Positions 35,001 through 44,280 are shown, counted from the first letter of the stretch. The stretch: 64,000 nucleotides of DNA from an uncultured Pseudomonadales bacterium (GCA_943788895.1 CALSRZ010000005.1:456363-520362); one strand, 5' to 3'. The notes: generated by a model from the sequence alone, not told the origin. Translations and numbers: made by a program.

Positions 35001-37929
35001 CGCTGGACCAGCGCCAGTAGCGCCAGAACCGCCTACGCCGCCCGTGCCAGATGGAACATTCTCAATGTACTCCATAGAGAATGACGGCATGCTCGAAGCC
35101 AGAGCCACTGATATTAACAGCACCCCGGGGCTAGCCGATGGCATTGCCAGTCCGGCTACTGGCAGCTCGCTGGCATTCCACGGTGACAACCTCTCAGGTA
35201 ACGAAGCCTGGAAGCTAAATATCGGTGAATGGTATGGCGGCGCCAGCGGAAATTACGGGATGACCCTGGGCATGATGGTCTTCCAGATCCCCAACTTTGG
35301 TGATGTCAGCAATCCATTCCTGAGTGCCGAATTTGAGGTGCTTTTGGACCAGAAGGGCGATGCTCTCGACTTTACCGCTGACCTCTGGGCGGTGCGTTCA
35401 TCCGCTAGTCCTGACTTACTGCTGAGTGATTGGTATGTAGGTCCTGATACGGGTGTTGCCGCAGCGGGAAGCTTGATTCAGAGCAGCTACCTTACCCCTG
35501 ACACTGAGTTGGGAATGGTCACCTCATCAGCGGGTGCCAACCAGCCGTTGATCGACTACCTGAATGCTCGCTATGACGGTGGCAACGGTGTGGGCGAATA
35601 TGTCTTTTTCCGGGTTAACAAAGGTGATGAAAATGCCTTTGTTAATGGCTGGAATGCCTATGTCTTAAAGTCCTCGCAAACTGAGGCAGGCGTCGATGAG
35701 GCACCGGAAATCAGGTACACCTCGACGGTTGATCCTATAGTGTCGCCCGGAACTGATCCTACGCCAGTTGAGCCCACCCCAGAATCCGCTGTTTCTTATA
35801 CGGTAACTGCAGCAGGCGCTACTTCAGTGTCAATGCACTCAAGTGGATTTGATTGGAACTTGGCCAATGCCTTAGCCGCCGTTGATAACGCTGATGGCAC
35901 CTGGACAGCAACCATTGATCCAGGCCTTGCACAGGGCATGGAGTACAAGTGGATAGTTGACGGTACTGAAGAAGATCTTGCGACACCTTACCGTGCTGGT
36001 GAGTGTTCATCAGACAACGTTGCTGGTTACAGTGACACCTGGTTTAACCGAACCTGGGCTTATGGCGCAGGCAATGTGACTGGTGATATTGCAGGTACCT
36101 GTAGTGGAACTGGTACCGGTGATATAGGTACTGGTAGCGATGCAGTGCTAAATATTGACGAGACAATCAGTTTCAATGATCAGCTCGTAGACTATGCTCT
36201 GGTTGATTCTGGTGACAACACAAGCCAGATAACCGCCGATCCTCAAGAGGCGGGCAACTCAGTTGTCTTATCGTCAAAAGTGAGTGATCTCAATGCGGGC
36301 ACAACTCTGGCTAGTGGCACAATTACTTACCCTCTGACGGATACATTAACGCGTCTTTCGATGCGAGTTTACTCGCCATTGGTTGGGGTTCCTGTGCGTA
36401 TCAAGCTCGAAGAGTCTGGTAATGCTTCTAACAGCGTTGAAGCAGAAATGCTCACTACGGTTGCTAATCAATGGGAAGTGATTATCTTCGACTTTAGTAA
36501 CCAGGTCGCCGGAACCACAGCCTTGGATGCCAGCTACAGCTATGACAGCTTATCGGTCTACTTTGACTATGGTTCGGCGGGCAATGGTGAAACCTATTAC
36601 TGGGATGATGTGACTTTCCTTGACGAGCCGGTATTTACGCCGCCAAATCCAGAGGGAACATTCTCAATGTACTCCATAGAGAATGACGGCATGCTCGAAG
36701 CCAGAGCCACTGATATTAACAGCACCCCGGGGCTAGCCGATGGCATTGCCAATCCGGCTACTGGCAGCTCGCTGGCATTCCATGGCGACAACCTCTCAGG
36801 TAACGAAGCCTGGAAGCTGAATATCGGTGAGTGGTATGGCGGCGCCAGCGGAAATTACGGGATGACTCTGGGCATGATGGTCTTCCAGATCCCCAACTTT
36901 GGTGATGTCAGCAATCCATTCCTGAGTGCCGAATTTGAGGTGCTTTTGGACCAGAAGGGCGATGCTCTCGACTTTACCGCTGACCTCTGGGCGGTGCGTT
37001 CATCCGCTAGTCCTGACTTACTGCTGAGCGATTGGTATGTAGGTCCTGATACGGGTGTTGCCGCAGCGGGAAGCTTGATTCAGAGCAGCTACCTTACCCC
37101 TGAAACTGAGCTGGGAATGGTCACCTCATCAGCAGATGCTAACCAGCCGTTGATCGACTATCTGAATGCTCGCTACGACGGTGGTAATGGCGTAGGCGAA
37201 TATGTCTTCTTCCGTATTAACAAAGGTGATGAGAATGCCTTTGTCGATGGCTGGAATGCCTATGTCTTAAAGTCCTCACAAACTGAGGCAGGCGAGGCTG
37301 AGTCTCCGGAAATCAGATACACCTCGACGGTTGATCCTATGGCGATGCCTGTGATTAATCCTCCCGAGGAGCCGCCAGAAGAGCCACCAGAAGAACCACC
37401 GGTGACCACTGGGGATAATCTGCTTGTCTACGGCGATTTGGATGATGCTACTGGCTGGACGATGATCAATCACTATGAAGCCGGCAATACCATGGGCGGT
37501 GTGAATTTTGTCAATGGTGCGGCAATGCTGGTTGAAACAGAGACATATGTTCCGGGTAATTGGAAGCATATAGGTCTCTATACCTCAGTATATTTACAGC
37601 CAGGTACCTATCAGTTCGATATGTCTGTGGTCTATGCCAATTCCAGTGATATCTGGGGTGAGGTTTATATTGGGTCTTCTGAGCCGATTGCCGGCAGCGA
37701 ATACAGTGGTGACCAGCAGGTGATAAAAGTCTTTAATACCTGGGACTGTGCTGGCAAGGTCACCTATTCTGGACTTGCTACGGCATCGGGTTGTGATGCG
37801 TCTGCAAATCCCGGGCAGTTCGACATTACCACTGCCGGAACCTACTACCTGTTGTTTAGAGCTGGTGGTGCTTCCTATGGTACGTTTGGAATTGTGACGG
37901 ATAACTACTCGATCAAAGCCGTGGAATAG
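32035..37929 (+). CDS. Giant GH5 lipoprotein with CBM6 and repeated jelly-roll modules
   Basis: 1964 residues from ATG 32035 (GGGGG about 9 bases before; an upstream ATG at 31993 would bury the lipobox). Lipoprotein signal ends LAGC. GH5-type barrel about 50-400, acid/base in EAHNEP (Glu about 214), nucleophile in CTEFH (Glu about 312). Then a fascin/trefoil-like segment (about 410-500), CBM6-type modules (about 530-690, 720-845, 855-985), an unassigned module (1006-1235), a possible CBM20/48-like segment (about 1250-1357), a jelly-roll (about 1370-1535), a near-identical copy of the unassigned module (1540-1769), a Pro/Glu linker and a final jelly-roll. Probably a surface enzyme cutting and holding beta-glucan for the adjacent receptor; the exact linkage is unknown. 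Confidence 0.85.
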   Translation: MLDNHTKPGAFGLGTILRNSLLAVGILALAGCDTGVKNNNEFLEMPENIVDTSAEPNDGPLGEIVDLTLDDVTVRGRPHIDKSLGYNVIRTDLNTALRGVSLSFDGGDPYGSIAAKMPTAAQMESLVVDYGFNTVHVYLEGDAGQNPDPVGTNEALGDELVRLTRDAKMYLIITMGNNGENGAIHSMEKTLGFWEFYGAKYADETHVIFEAHNEPVLGVNGNYNSEDWQRQADMYRTIRTVAPDTMVLLGSFMSFFGGSQAINGADGLAEEFPGIWENAGFAFHAYWNLPEVESTIAAFETSTKYPALMCTEFHPGDTKNGYNEVFESHHIGWTQFEWLGANDLELERFKGYLDSYGTTWRPENPTTTWPANGSPTIAFDQTIGLYSRADEAFLRLDEFLQVIADDRNYDGLGGDEFVVIDAGDDGSVALRASNGKYLTVSGNGEPLKATAFKIGKNQKFQWLELPTGDIALRPWGGSAHLVGTLPSGDGENFGMTGVIGEGVERNGANTYRVASSYTSSIAPLEDLAEIPPGPFHGSPMPVPTNGEGEHALDSLAPNGRLWASDYDYGGEGVAYHDNGARNLGEAYRADEAVDVQSTSEGYTAVGFFETDEWLEYSIDVATAGNYQITLRTASGSGVGGSISVESDCVKLTGDLATPNTNGWDTWQDMTVDVTLKAGVQKLRVVSGGNMNLMNMDIQPGGIGASDYGAGCEWIPPEPDDIYVEAEEWTDVIGSPDGTVSIGATTDSDLSDFVGNFDEDDFIEYAINVPADACYIAEYRVASESGSPGFELSFDGEVKDSFTVPRTGGWTSWVTFQRGIELSEGAQTMRLEALGDSFNINWFKFNQADPEKCLNDGALTIEAEGYNNSIQLPEGEIGTQGAEDEGGGLNVGWIDAGDWMEYAFTVAQDGNYQLSFRAASQSGSNPGINFYLDGSLLVTAAVPSTGGWQTWQTTTGAVVSLVAGEYVLRLETPSGGFNLNWFKFTPTDEPAGPAPVAPEPPTPPVPDGTFSMYSIENDGMLEARATDINSTPGLADGIASPATGSSLAFHGDNLSGNEAWKLNIGEWYGGASGNYGMTLGMMVFQIPNFGDVSNPFLSAEFEVLLDQKGDALDFTADLWAVRSSASPDLLLSDWYVGPDTGVAAAGSLIQSSYLTPDTELGMVTSSAGANQPLIDYLNARYDGGNGVGEYVFFRVNKGDENAFVNGWNAYVLKSSQTEAGVDEAPEIRYTSTVDPIVSPGTDPTPVEPTPESAVSYTVTAAGATSVSMHSSGFDWNLANALAAVDNADGTWTATIDPGLAQGMEYKWIVDGTEEDLATPYRAGECSSDNVAGYSDTWFNRTWAYGAGNVTGDIAGTCSGTGTGDIGTGSDAVLNIDETISFNDQLVDYALVDSGDNTSQITADPQEAGNSVVLSSKVSDLNAGTTLASGTITYPLTDTLTRLSMRVYSPLVGVPVRIKLEESGNASNSVEAEMLTTVANQWEVIIFDFSNQVAGTTALDASYSYDSLSVYFDYGSAGNGETYYWDDVTFLDEPVFTPPNPEGTFSMYSIENDGMLEARATDINSTPGLADGIANPATGSSLAFHGDNLSGNEAWKLNIGEWYGGASGNYGMTLGMMVFQIPNFGDVSNPFLSAEFEVLLDQKGDALDFTADLWAVRSSASPDLLLSDWYVGPDTGVAAAGSLIQSSYLTPETELGMVTSSADANQPLIDYLNARYDGGNGVGEYVFFRINKGDENAFVDGWNAYVLKSSQTEAGEAESPEIRYTSTVDPMAMPVINPPEEPPEEPPEEPPVTTGDNLLVYGDLDDATGWTMINHYEAGNTMGGVNFVNGAAMLVETETYVPGNWKHIGLYTSVYLQPGTYQFDMSVVYANSSDIWGEVYIGSSEPIAGSEYSGDQQVIKVFNTWDCAGKVTYSGLATASGCDASANPGQFDITTAGTYYLLFRAGGASYGTFGIVTDNYSIKAVE
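35053..35738 (+). repeat. Intragenic 686-bp repeat, copy 1
   Basis: Matches 36655-37340 at a constant offset of 1602 with few differences; encodes about 228 residues beginning GTFSMYSIENDGML. Confidence 0.92.
36655..37340 (+). repeat. Intragenic 686-bp repeat, copy 2
   Basis: Second copy of the module. Amino-acid differences are few (S/N, D/E, G/D, V/I, N/D and the linker end), implying recent duplication or gene conversion. Confidence 0.92.
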
Positions 37930-37939
37930 TGATAGCAGC

Positions 37940-37977
37940 CTCTGTTTAGCTGGTTTTTATCAACCAGCTAAACAGAG
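37940..37977. terminator. 16-bp perfect hairpin between GH5 and GH17 genes
   Basis: CTCTGTTTAGCTGGTT-TTTATC-AACCAGCTAAACAGAG. It sits 10 bases after the GH5 stop, between convergent genes. No long T-run follows on either strand, so it may act as a weak bidirectional terminator or 3' stabiliser. Confidence 0.6.
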
Positions 37978-38002
37978 TACTTTATTCGTTTTGAGAAGTG
38001 CT

Positions 38003-38036
38003 TTGTAGAAAAGAGCTTGTAGAAAAAAGCTTGTAG
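38003..38036 (+). repeat. 14-nt triple tandem repeat
   Basis: TTGTAGAAAA units at 38003, 38017 and 38031, exactly 14 bases apart. TAG appears in three frames on the plus strand only. Confidence 0.55.
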
Positions 38037-38044
38037 AAAATAGC

Positions 38045-38956
38045 CTAGAGCATCAGAGCCAGCTTTGGTGTTCTGTCTGCTTTATACAGACCCCAGTGCT
38101 TTTCTGGTTCCAGGGGATCATCTGAACCCTTCCAGTTTTCATCGAAAGCTTCGAAGAAATAAACCAACACCTGCTCCCGTTCAGCCCACTCCATCAGCTC
38201 CTGATAATACTGCTCCTGAAATGTTTCATTAACATTGTGCGGCTCGATACCGCGGCCATTGGTATTGGTCGCCCAGCCAGCTTCAGTGATAATAATCTGC
38301 TTGTCAGGGTAGGCTTCGGCAACAGCACTGTAGTTTTCAATCGTGAAGGCCAGGCCCTCTTCAATACTCTTGTACTCCCACACCGGGTAGGTATGGATCG
38401 CAATAACATCCAGCTCCTCAGCCAGAGGTTTTAGCTTGTCCAGCCAGGGCACATAGTTTTCACAGAAAGTTACCGGTTGGGATACACCCTGCTTTAACAG
38501 CCTTGCATACCTGACCAGACTTTCAGTGGTTACCATATGATCAGTCCAGCTGACCGAGGCTTCATTGCCGAGTGATACAGAGCTAACAATATCCTCATAG
38601 GCATTGGTCAATTCGATCAGTCGAGTGATCTGCACTCGGTTATCTTCTTTGTTGGCCAGCAACTGCTCCGGAGAGTAGGTACCGCCCCAGGGGCATTCTT
38701 CATTGTTGACTTCTGCAGTGATATAGGCGCCCAACATAACGTCGAAAGACATCTGCTCATTGCGAATCACTGCGAGTACGGTTTCCGAATGCGCATCGCT
38801 GGCATAAAGACGCAGAGACTGCCATTCACCTTGTAATATATGCAGATCCTGTTTGACCTGCTCATAGGTAGGGATCTCTCCCGACCCCGGGCTCTGCCCA
38901 TCGCGGTAGCCGGAGTAGCAAATAGCTTTACAGTAGGGCAGCGGTTGATTGTTCAT
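38045..38956 (-). CDS. GH17 beta-1,3-glucanase-type enzyme, no signal peptide
   Basis: 303 residues, GH17 barrel. Acid/base Glu in SLGNEASVSW, nucleophile Glu in IIITEAGWATN, and end region VLVYFFEAFDENWKG. No export signal, so cytosolic. It starts within the last four bases of the upstream GH17 gene (ATGA overlap), implying coupled translation. Likely hydrolyses or transglycosylates imported beta-1,3-gluco-oligosaccharides; with GH149 nearby it may trim chains before phosphorolysis. Confidence 0.88.
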   Translation of the reverse strand: MNNQPLPYCKAICYSGYRDGQSPGSGEIPTYEQVKQDLHILQGEWQSLRLYASDAHSETVLAVIRNEQMSFDVMLGAYITAEVNNEECPWGGTYSPEQLLANKEDNRVQITRLIELTNAYEDIVSSVSLGNEASVSWTDHMVTTESLVRYARLLKQGVSQPVTFCENYVPWLDKLKPLAEELDVIAIHTYPVWEYKSIEEGLAFTIENYSAVAEAYPDKQIIITEAGWATNTNGRGIEPHNVNETFQEQYYQELMEWAEREQVLVYFFEAFDENWKGSDDPLEPEKHWGLYKADRTPKLALML

Positions 38957-39852
38957 GATAGTTGTACCGAATATTTAAGTTGTTCGTCTTTATCCCAGAG
39001 ACCCCAGAACGCGCCGACATCGCCTTCGGCGCCGACTTTCCAGGATTCATCGAATGACGAGAAATAGAAGATATCAATATTGTCCGCCTGACCCCATTGC
39101 TGGGTGTTGAGGAAGTAGCGAATAGCGTTTTCCTGAGAGGGTTCCGCGCCGTGGAATTTCTCGCCCTGATTGGGCCAGCCGGTTTCAGTGATAATGACTT
39201 TTTTACCCGCGGCAACCTTTTGCGTTCTGCGGAACATATCCTTCATATACAGCAGCGAGTACTCAATGGCACAGCCTTCCCAGAAGGGATAGCAGTTGGC
39301 CAGAATCACATCGCAGATCTCAGTGATCGCCGGGCGATCTTCAAATTCGTAATAGGCATCGACATAGCCGACAGGTACGCCGGGCACAGCGTCTTTAACT
39401 CGCTGGATATAGCCGAGCAGCTGCTCTTCGGTAAGGTCCTTGCGGTACATTACCTCATTGCCAACCGCAGCAATATCCACATAACCCTCTTTAGCCAGCT
39501 TGATCAGGCCTTCAACTTCCTGCTCATTCTTTTCCAAATCATCACCCAGCCAGGCGCCGACCAGAGTTTTTATGCCCATCTGCTTGGCCACGGTGGGGAT
39601 CAGCTCATTGCCCTGCAGGCATGAAAAGGATCGCACCCACTTGATGCTCGGCTCAAGTATCGCCATTCGGCGCTGCACCTGTTCAAGGCTTAGCTCATCA
39701 CCAGGCTTTTGGCCCTCTTCATAGGCGCTAAAGCCAATACCGTGCATGCCCTGTTTTAAATAGGCATTAAAATATTTGTGTAATTGCAGGCTGCTAACGT
39801 TGGTAGGGTCCATCCCCGCAAGGGATAAAATTTTATCTTCGCGCTTTGACAT
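38953..39852 (-). CDS. GH17 beta-1,3-glucanase-type enzyme, no signal peptide (first of tandem pair)
   Basis: 299 residues, GH17 barrel with acid/base Glu in AVGNEVMYR and nucleophile Glu in IITETGWPN; IFYFSSFDESWKVG near the end matches the paralogue. No signal peptide, so cytosolic. Clearly diverged from its neighbour, so the pair is an old duplication with probable division of labour. Divergent from the GH149 gene across a 460-bp region. Confidence 0.88.
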   Translation of the reverse strand: MSKREDKILSLAGMDPTNVSSLQLHKYFNAYLKQGMHGIGFSAYEEGQKPGDELSLEQVQRRMAILEPSIKWVRSFSCLQGNELIPTVAKQMGIKTLVGAWLGDDLEKNEQEVEGLIKLAKEGYVDIAAVGNEVMYRKDLTEEQLLGYIQRVKDAVPGVPVGYVDAYYEFEDRPAITEICDVILANCYPFWEGCAIEYSLLYMKDMFRRTQKVAAGKKVIITETGWPNQGEKFHGAEPSQENAIRYFLNTQQWGQADNIDIFYFSSFDESWKVGAEGDVGAFWGLWDKDEQLKYSVQLS

Positions 39853-40312
39853 TCGCTGACAGAGTCCTTTTGATATTAATTAGAGTGCTTCTAGTAATTA
39901 AGGGTCGTTATTTATAGTTATTAGCAGCTTTTTGAAAGCGCTTTTTATACATATTTTTATAGAGAAATAAAGGCTTGCAGAGGCAGACTGAGATATTGAA
40001 TTGCAGTTTGACCAGAGCTTTACCTAGTAATGTTGCAAATTTTACTTGAGGCAAAATCAACTTACAATCGCGAATCTGTTCAATTTATGCACATATAACA
40101 GCCTAAAAGCTGATTATTTGGGCTCTAGAGTTGCGAAATTGCTGGTGTAACCTTAGGATACTGCCCGACAATTTATGGACAGCGTCGCTACTAGCCCCTC
40201 AGAACTTAAAAGGTCTGAAAAAAGGGCAGCATGGAAAGAGACTGAATAAATATTCTCCGTTGTGGAATTTTCACGGCGGGGATAACAAAAAAACACATGA
40301 TTTAGGGTACCC
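39853..40312. promoter_or_regulatory. Divergent promoter region with LacI-like palindrome
   Basis: 460 bp between GH17 pair and GH149. It contains TTTGAAAGCGCTTTTT with the perfect palindrome AAAGCGCTTT (39935-39944), resembling LacI/GalR-type operators; no such regulator is in the window. No gene seen. Confidence 0.4.
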
Positions 40313-43300
40313 ATGACTCAACGACAAATCCATATAGGTAAACAACTTCTGCAACAGAATAAGACAGAAGTCAGTGGACAGTATGTAAAGATAGAGGGCG
40401 AAGACTTCTATCAAATCGCTAACTATGACCAGATGAAAGATTTCTTTATCAGTGTCGTCAGCGATTCCAATCACTGGATGTTTATCTCTACTCGCGGTGG
40501 ACTTACAGCCGGCCGAATTAATGCGCAGAGTGCGTTATTCCCCTACTACACCGATGACAAGATCAGCGATGGATCACCGTTCACTGGCAGTCGCACCATT
40601 GCTATGGTCACTGCTGGCGATAAGACCTCGCTCTGGGAGCCATTGTCTGAGCAGCATGCAGGTGCCTACAAGCTTACCCGTAACCTTTATAAGAATGTCT
40701 ACGGCGACAAGTTGATCTTTGAAGAGATCAATCACGATCTCGGTCTGACCTTTAGCTACGCATGGCGAACTTCCGATAAGTTTGGTTTTGTTAAAACCTC
40801 CAAGCTTGTCAATAACAGCGATCAGGCTGTCTCCGTTGAGATTCTCGACGGTATTGAAAACCTAATTCCCTACGGTGTTGAATCCGATGTGCAGAACTCC
40901 TTGAGCTGCCTGGTCGATGCCTACAAGAAAAATGAACTGCAGGCAGATTCCGGTGTTGGTCTCTACAGCATGAGCTCAATTCTGGTTGACCGTGCAGAAC
41001 CCAGCGAAGCACTTTCTACAACCGCTGTCTGGTCTGTAGGTCTGCCTAACTCTAAGAAGCTGGTTTCTTCAATTCAGCTGGATGAGTTTCGTCAAGGTTC
41101 AAATATTGAACAAGAAACAGATGTTCGCGGCCGTCGCGGCGCCTATTTCGTCAATGACACAGTTAACCTTGCTGCACAGGCTGCAGAGAGCTGGAGCATT
41201 GTTGCCGACCTCAATCAGGGTCCTGCAGATGTTAGAGAGCTTATTGCATTCCTTAACAGCAACAATGATATTGCCGAGCAGATCGAAAGCGATATTGCTC
41301 TGGGTTCATTAAATCTTGCGCGAATCGTTGGTACCTCAGACGGTTTGCAGGTCACTGAAGATCGACTCAGTGCCAATCACCATTTTGCCAACGTGCTGTT
41401 TAATGTGATGCGCGGTGGTCTGTTTGTCGACAACTACGCCGTCGATAAGCAGGATCTAATTGGTTTTGTAAAAGGCTTTAACCGTGGCGAGTTTGAAAAG
41501 TTTGCCGGTTTCTTTGCCGAGCTGGATGACAGCTTCCACTACAGCGATTTAATTGCAGCCGCCGAAAAGCAGGGCGAAGCCAGCTTGCAGCGTCTGTGTA
41601 TGGAATATCTGCCACTCTCCTTTAGCCGTCGTCACGGTGACCCATCGCGCCCTTGGAATAAGTTCGCGATTCAGGTGAAGAAAGATGATGGTTCGCAGTT
41701 GCTTAACTATGAAGGCAACTGGCGCGATATCTTCCAGAACTGGGAAGCACTCAGCCTGTCGATTCCAAACTATGTAGAGAGCATGATCTGCAAGTTTGTG
41801 AACGCCACCACCGCTGATGGCTACAACCCTTACCGAATTACCAAAGCCGGCATTGACTGGGAAAAGCCCGATCCAAGCGACCCATGGGCAAATATCGGCT
41901 ACTGGGGTGATCACCAGATTATCTATCTGTTGAAGTTCCTCGAGTTCTCCAACGATCATCACCCAGGCACATTGCGCGATTTCCTGACCCGCGATCTGTT
42001 CTGTTACGCCAATGTTCCCTACCAGATCAAAGGCTACGAAGATCTGCTTAAAGATCCGCACAACACCATCGATTTTGCCGAAGACGCAGAAGAAATTATC
42101 AGCCAGCGTGTTGAGCAGGTTGGTGCAGATGGTCGTCTGATCTGGGACAAGAACGATTCAGTCTACTATGTAAACCTGACTGAGAAGCTGCTGGCCACTG
42201 TGCTGTCTAAGCTTTCCAACTTTATTCCCGAAGGCGGTATCTGGCTTAACACCCAGCGTCCCGAGTGGAACGATGCCAACAATGCACTGGTAGGTTACGG
42301 TGTATCTATGGTGACTCTGTATTACACCAGACGTTACCAGCAGTACTCTGCTCGATCTTTTCTCTGCGGTTGAATTTGATCAGGTAGAAGTGTCTGCCGA
42401 GATCTATCAGCTGCTGAATGCAATTGATGGCACCTTCTCTGATAACAAGCATCTGTTGAATGGCAAGATCAACGATGTCGATCGCAAGAAGGTTCTCGAC
42501 CGTCTTGGTCTGGCTGGCGGTGAATTCCGTTCAGGCATTTACGAGAATGCATTCTCTGGCGATCGCGTATCGGTTAAAACAGCGGATCTGGTTAAGTTCT
42601 TCGAACTGTCACTGGAGTTTATTGACCACACTATCGCGGCCAACCGTCGTGAAGATGGCCTCTACCACGCCTACAATCTGATGACTGCTGGCGAAGATAC
42701 GGTTGAGATCACTTACCTCTACGAGATGCTCGAAGGTCAGGTTGCGGTTCTAAGTTCTGGTTACCTATCGCCTGAAGAGGCTCTGGATGTTCTGGTCGCA
42801 CTGCGCCAGTCTGCGGTTTACACCGCTCGCCAGAACTCTTATTTGCTCTATCCAGATAGAGAGCTAACGCGATTTATTGATAAAAATATTATTCCCGAAG
42901 CTGATATTCAGCGCTCGGCACTGCTGAAGGCGTTGGTCTCTGCCGGCGATCGCTCGCTGGTTGAGAAAAACTCTGAGGGTGGCTACCACTTTAACGGCGG
43001 CTTTAATAATGTCGTCAGTGCCAAGGAAGCGATGCAGTCTCTGAAAGAGAATGGCTATGCTGACCTTGTCGATCAAGATGAGTCGCTGATCGAAGAGATC
43101 TTCGAATCAGTCTTTACTCACCGTCAGTTCACCGGTCGCTCAGGTGGTATGTACGCCTACGAGGGCCTCGGTTCTATCTACTGGCATATGGTCTCTAAAC
43201 TGCTTCTCGCGGCTCTGGAGAACTTCCAGAAGGCTGTAGCTGATGGTTCTGACCCTGTGCTTATCGGTCGTCTGGCTGACTGTTACTTCGATATCCGTTC

Positions 43301-43778
43301 AGGTATCGGCTTTAACAAAACGCCGGATAATTACGGTGCATTCCCAACCGACCCATACTCGCACACACCAGGTTTTGCCGGTGCTAAGCAGCCGGGTATG
43401 ACAGGTCAGGTGAAGGAAGAGGTTATCGCCAGATTACTTGAGGTGGGTGTCTCGGTTGTTGAAGGGCGCATTACCTTTAATCCGTTTATCCTGAGAAAGT
43501 CTGAGTTCCTTTTACAAGAAGATTCTCTGGGCTACTTCGATATCAATGGCGATCAGCAGTCTGTCGCTCTGGCCGCAGGTCAGCTTGGCTTTACCTACTG
43601 TCAGGTTCCGGTTGTCTACAGCCTGGCTGAAGAGACATCGATTGTTGTTCACTATGCGGATGGCACCAGCAACAGTATTGATGGCAATAATATTGATGCG
43701 GATACTTCAATGCAGATCTTTGATAAGAAAGGCGTTGTCTCGCAGATCGAAGTTGCTCTTAAGCCTGGGCTTGAGTAG
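40313..43778 (+). CDS. GH149-type beta-1,3-glucan phosphorylase, one frameshift
   Basis: About 1155 residues, cytosolic. Length and motifs fit GH149, related to GH94 cellobiose phosphorylases: HWMFISTRGGLTAGRINAQS, YTDDKISDGSPFTGSRT, GYWGDHQIIYLLKFLEFS with the likely catalytic Asp, then HHPGTLRDFLTRDLF and NVPYQIKGYEDLL. It would phosphorolyse beta-1,3-gluco-oligosaccharides to glucose 1-phosphate, saving ATP. Frame 2 ends at about 42346 (RRYQQY) and continues in frame 3 (LLDLFSAVEFDQVEV) once one t near 42347 is dropped. A terminator follows. GH149 assignment is from memory of the family, not a search. Confidence 0.82.
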
Positions 43779-43800
43779 TCGATAGTTTGTGATCTTAAAA

Positions 43801-43825
43801 GGCGCTCATTGAGCGCCTTTTTTTT
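43801..43825 (+). terminator. Terminator after GH149
   Basis: GGCGCTC-ATT-GAGCGCC followed by eight T. Confidence 0.92.
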
Positions 43826-43884
43826 CTCTTTTTTTTGGCGGTTGAAAGTTTTTGTTTGGGTGTGCTTTTTTAGATCAAGGCGGC

Positions 43885-44042
43885 CAGAGTTGGGTGGGGG
43901 CTTTCCCCGACTCGCCGTGAACCCCGGTCGCTACCGGCATCCTGCCTAACGCGACACTCATACATCCCTGTATATCGTCCATGGGGGCTCGAGTGCGGCA
44001 TCCATGCCGCACAGGGTCTGGAAAAGCCCCCACCCAACTCTG
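43885..44042. repeat. 158-bp palindromic intergenic element 1
   Basis: Terminal arms CAGAGTTGGGTGGGGG and its complement (43885 and 44042, about 22 bp with one missing T). Inner hairpin GTGCGGCAT-CC-ATGCCGCAC (43993-44012). No coding capacity. Confidence 0.75.
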
Positions 44043-44136
44043 ACCTTCGCCTGATACAACAGATTACTTTTCTAACCCTTATTTTCTTTTTTTTAACTTA
44101 TTTAGAACACTGAAGGTTAGCTTTTAGGTCGTGGCC

Positions 44137-44227
44137 AAGGGAGGCCTTTCAGGACCGTGCGCCGTAGGGAACGGCGCTCGAACGACCAGGGATGGCTCGA
44201 GTGAGTCCTGAAAGGCCTCCCTTGGTT
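44137..44227. repeat. 91-bp palindromic intergenic element 2
   Basis: Perfect 21-bp inverted arms (CCAAGGGAGGCCTTTCAGGA and one more base at 44137-44157; complement at 44207-44227) around a 49-bp core with CCAGGGATGGCTCGAG, similar to a motif in the spacers at 18712-18990. Confidence 0.78.
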
Positions 44228-44280
44228 GCGGCCGCTCCCCAACCCCAAACAGCGCACCCCTCCCAAAAAATGACAACCCA

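Noticed and set aside
35053..37340. Insertion sequence explaining the 686-bp repeat
   Set aside because: No transposase, no terminal inverted repeats, and the repeat ends coincide with protein module borders.
43885..44227. Integron attC sites or a transposon
   Set aside because: No integron core-site motifs or transposase; neighbours are ordinary metabolic genes.
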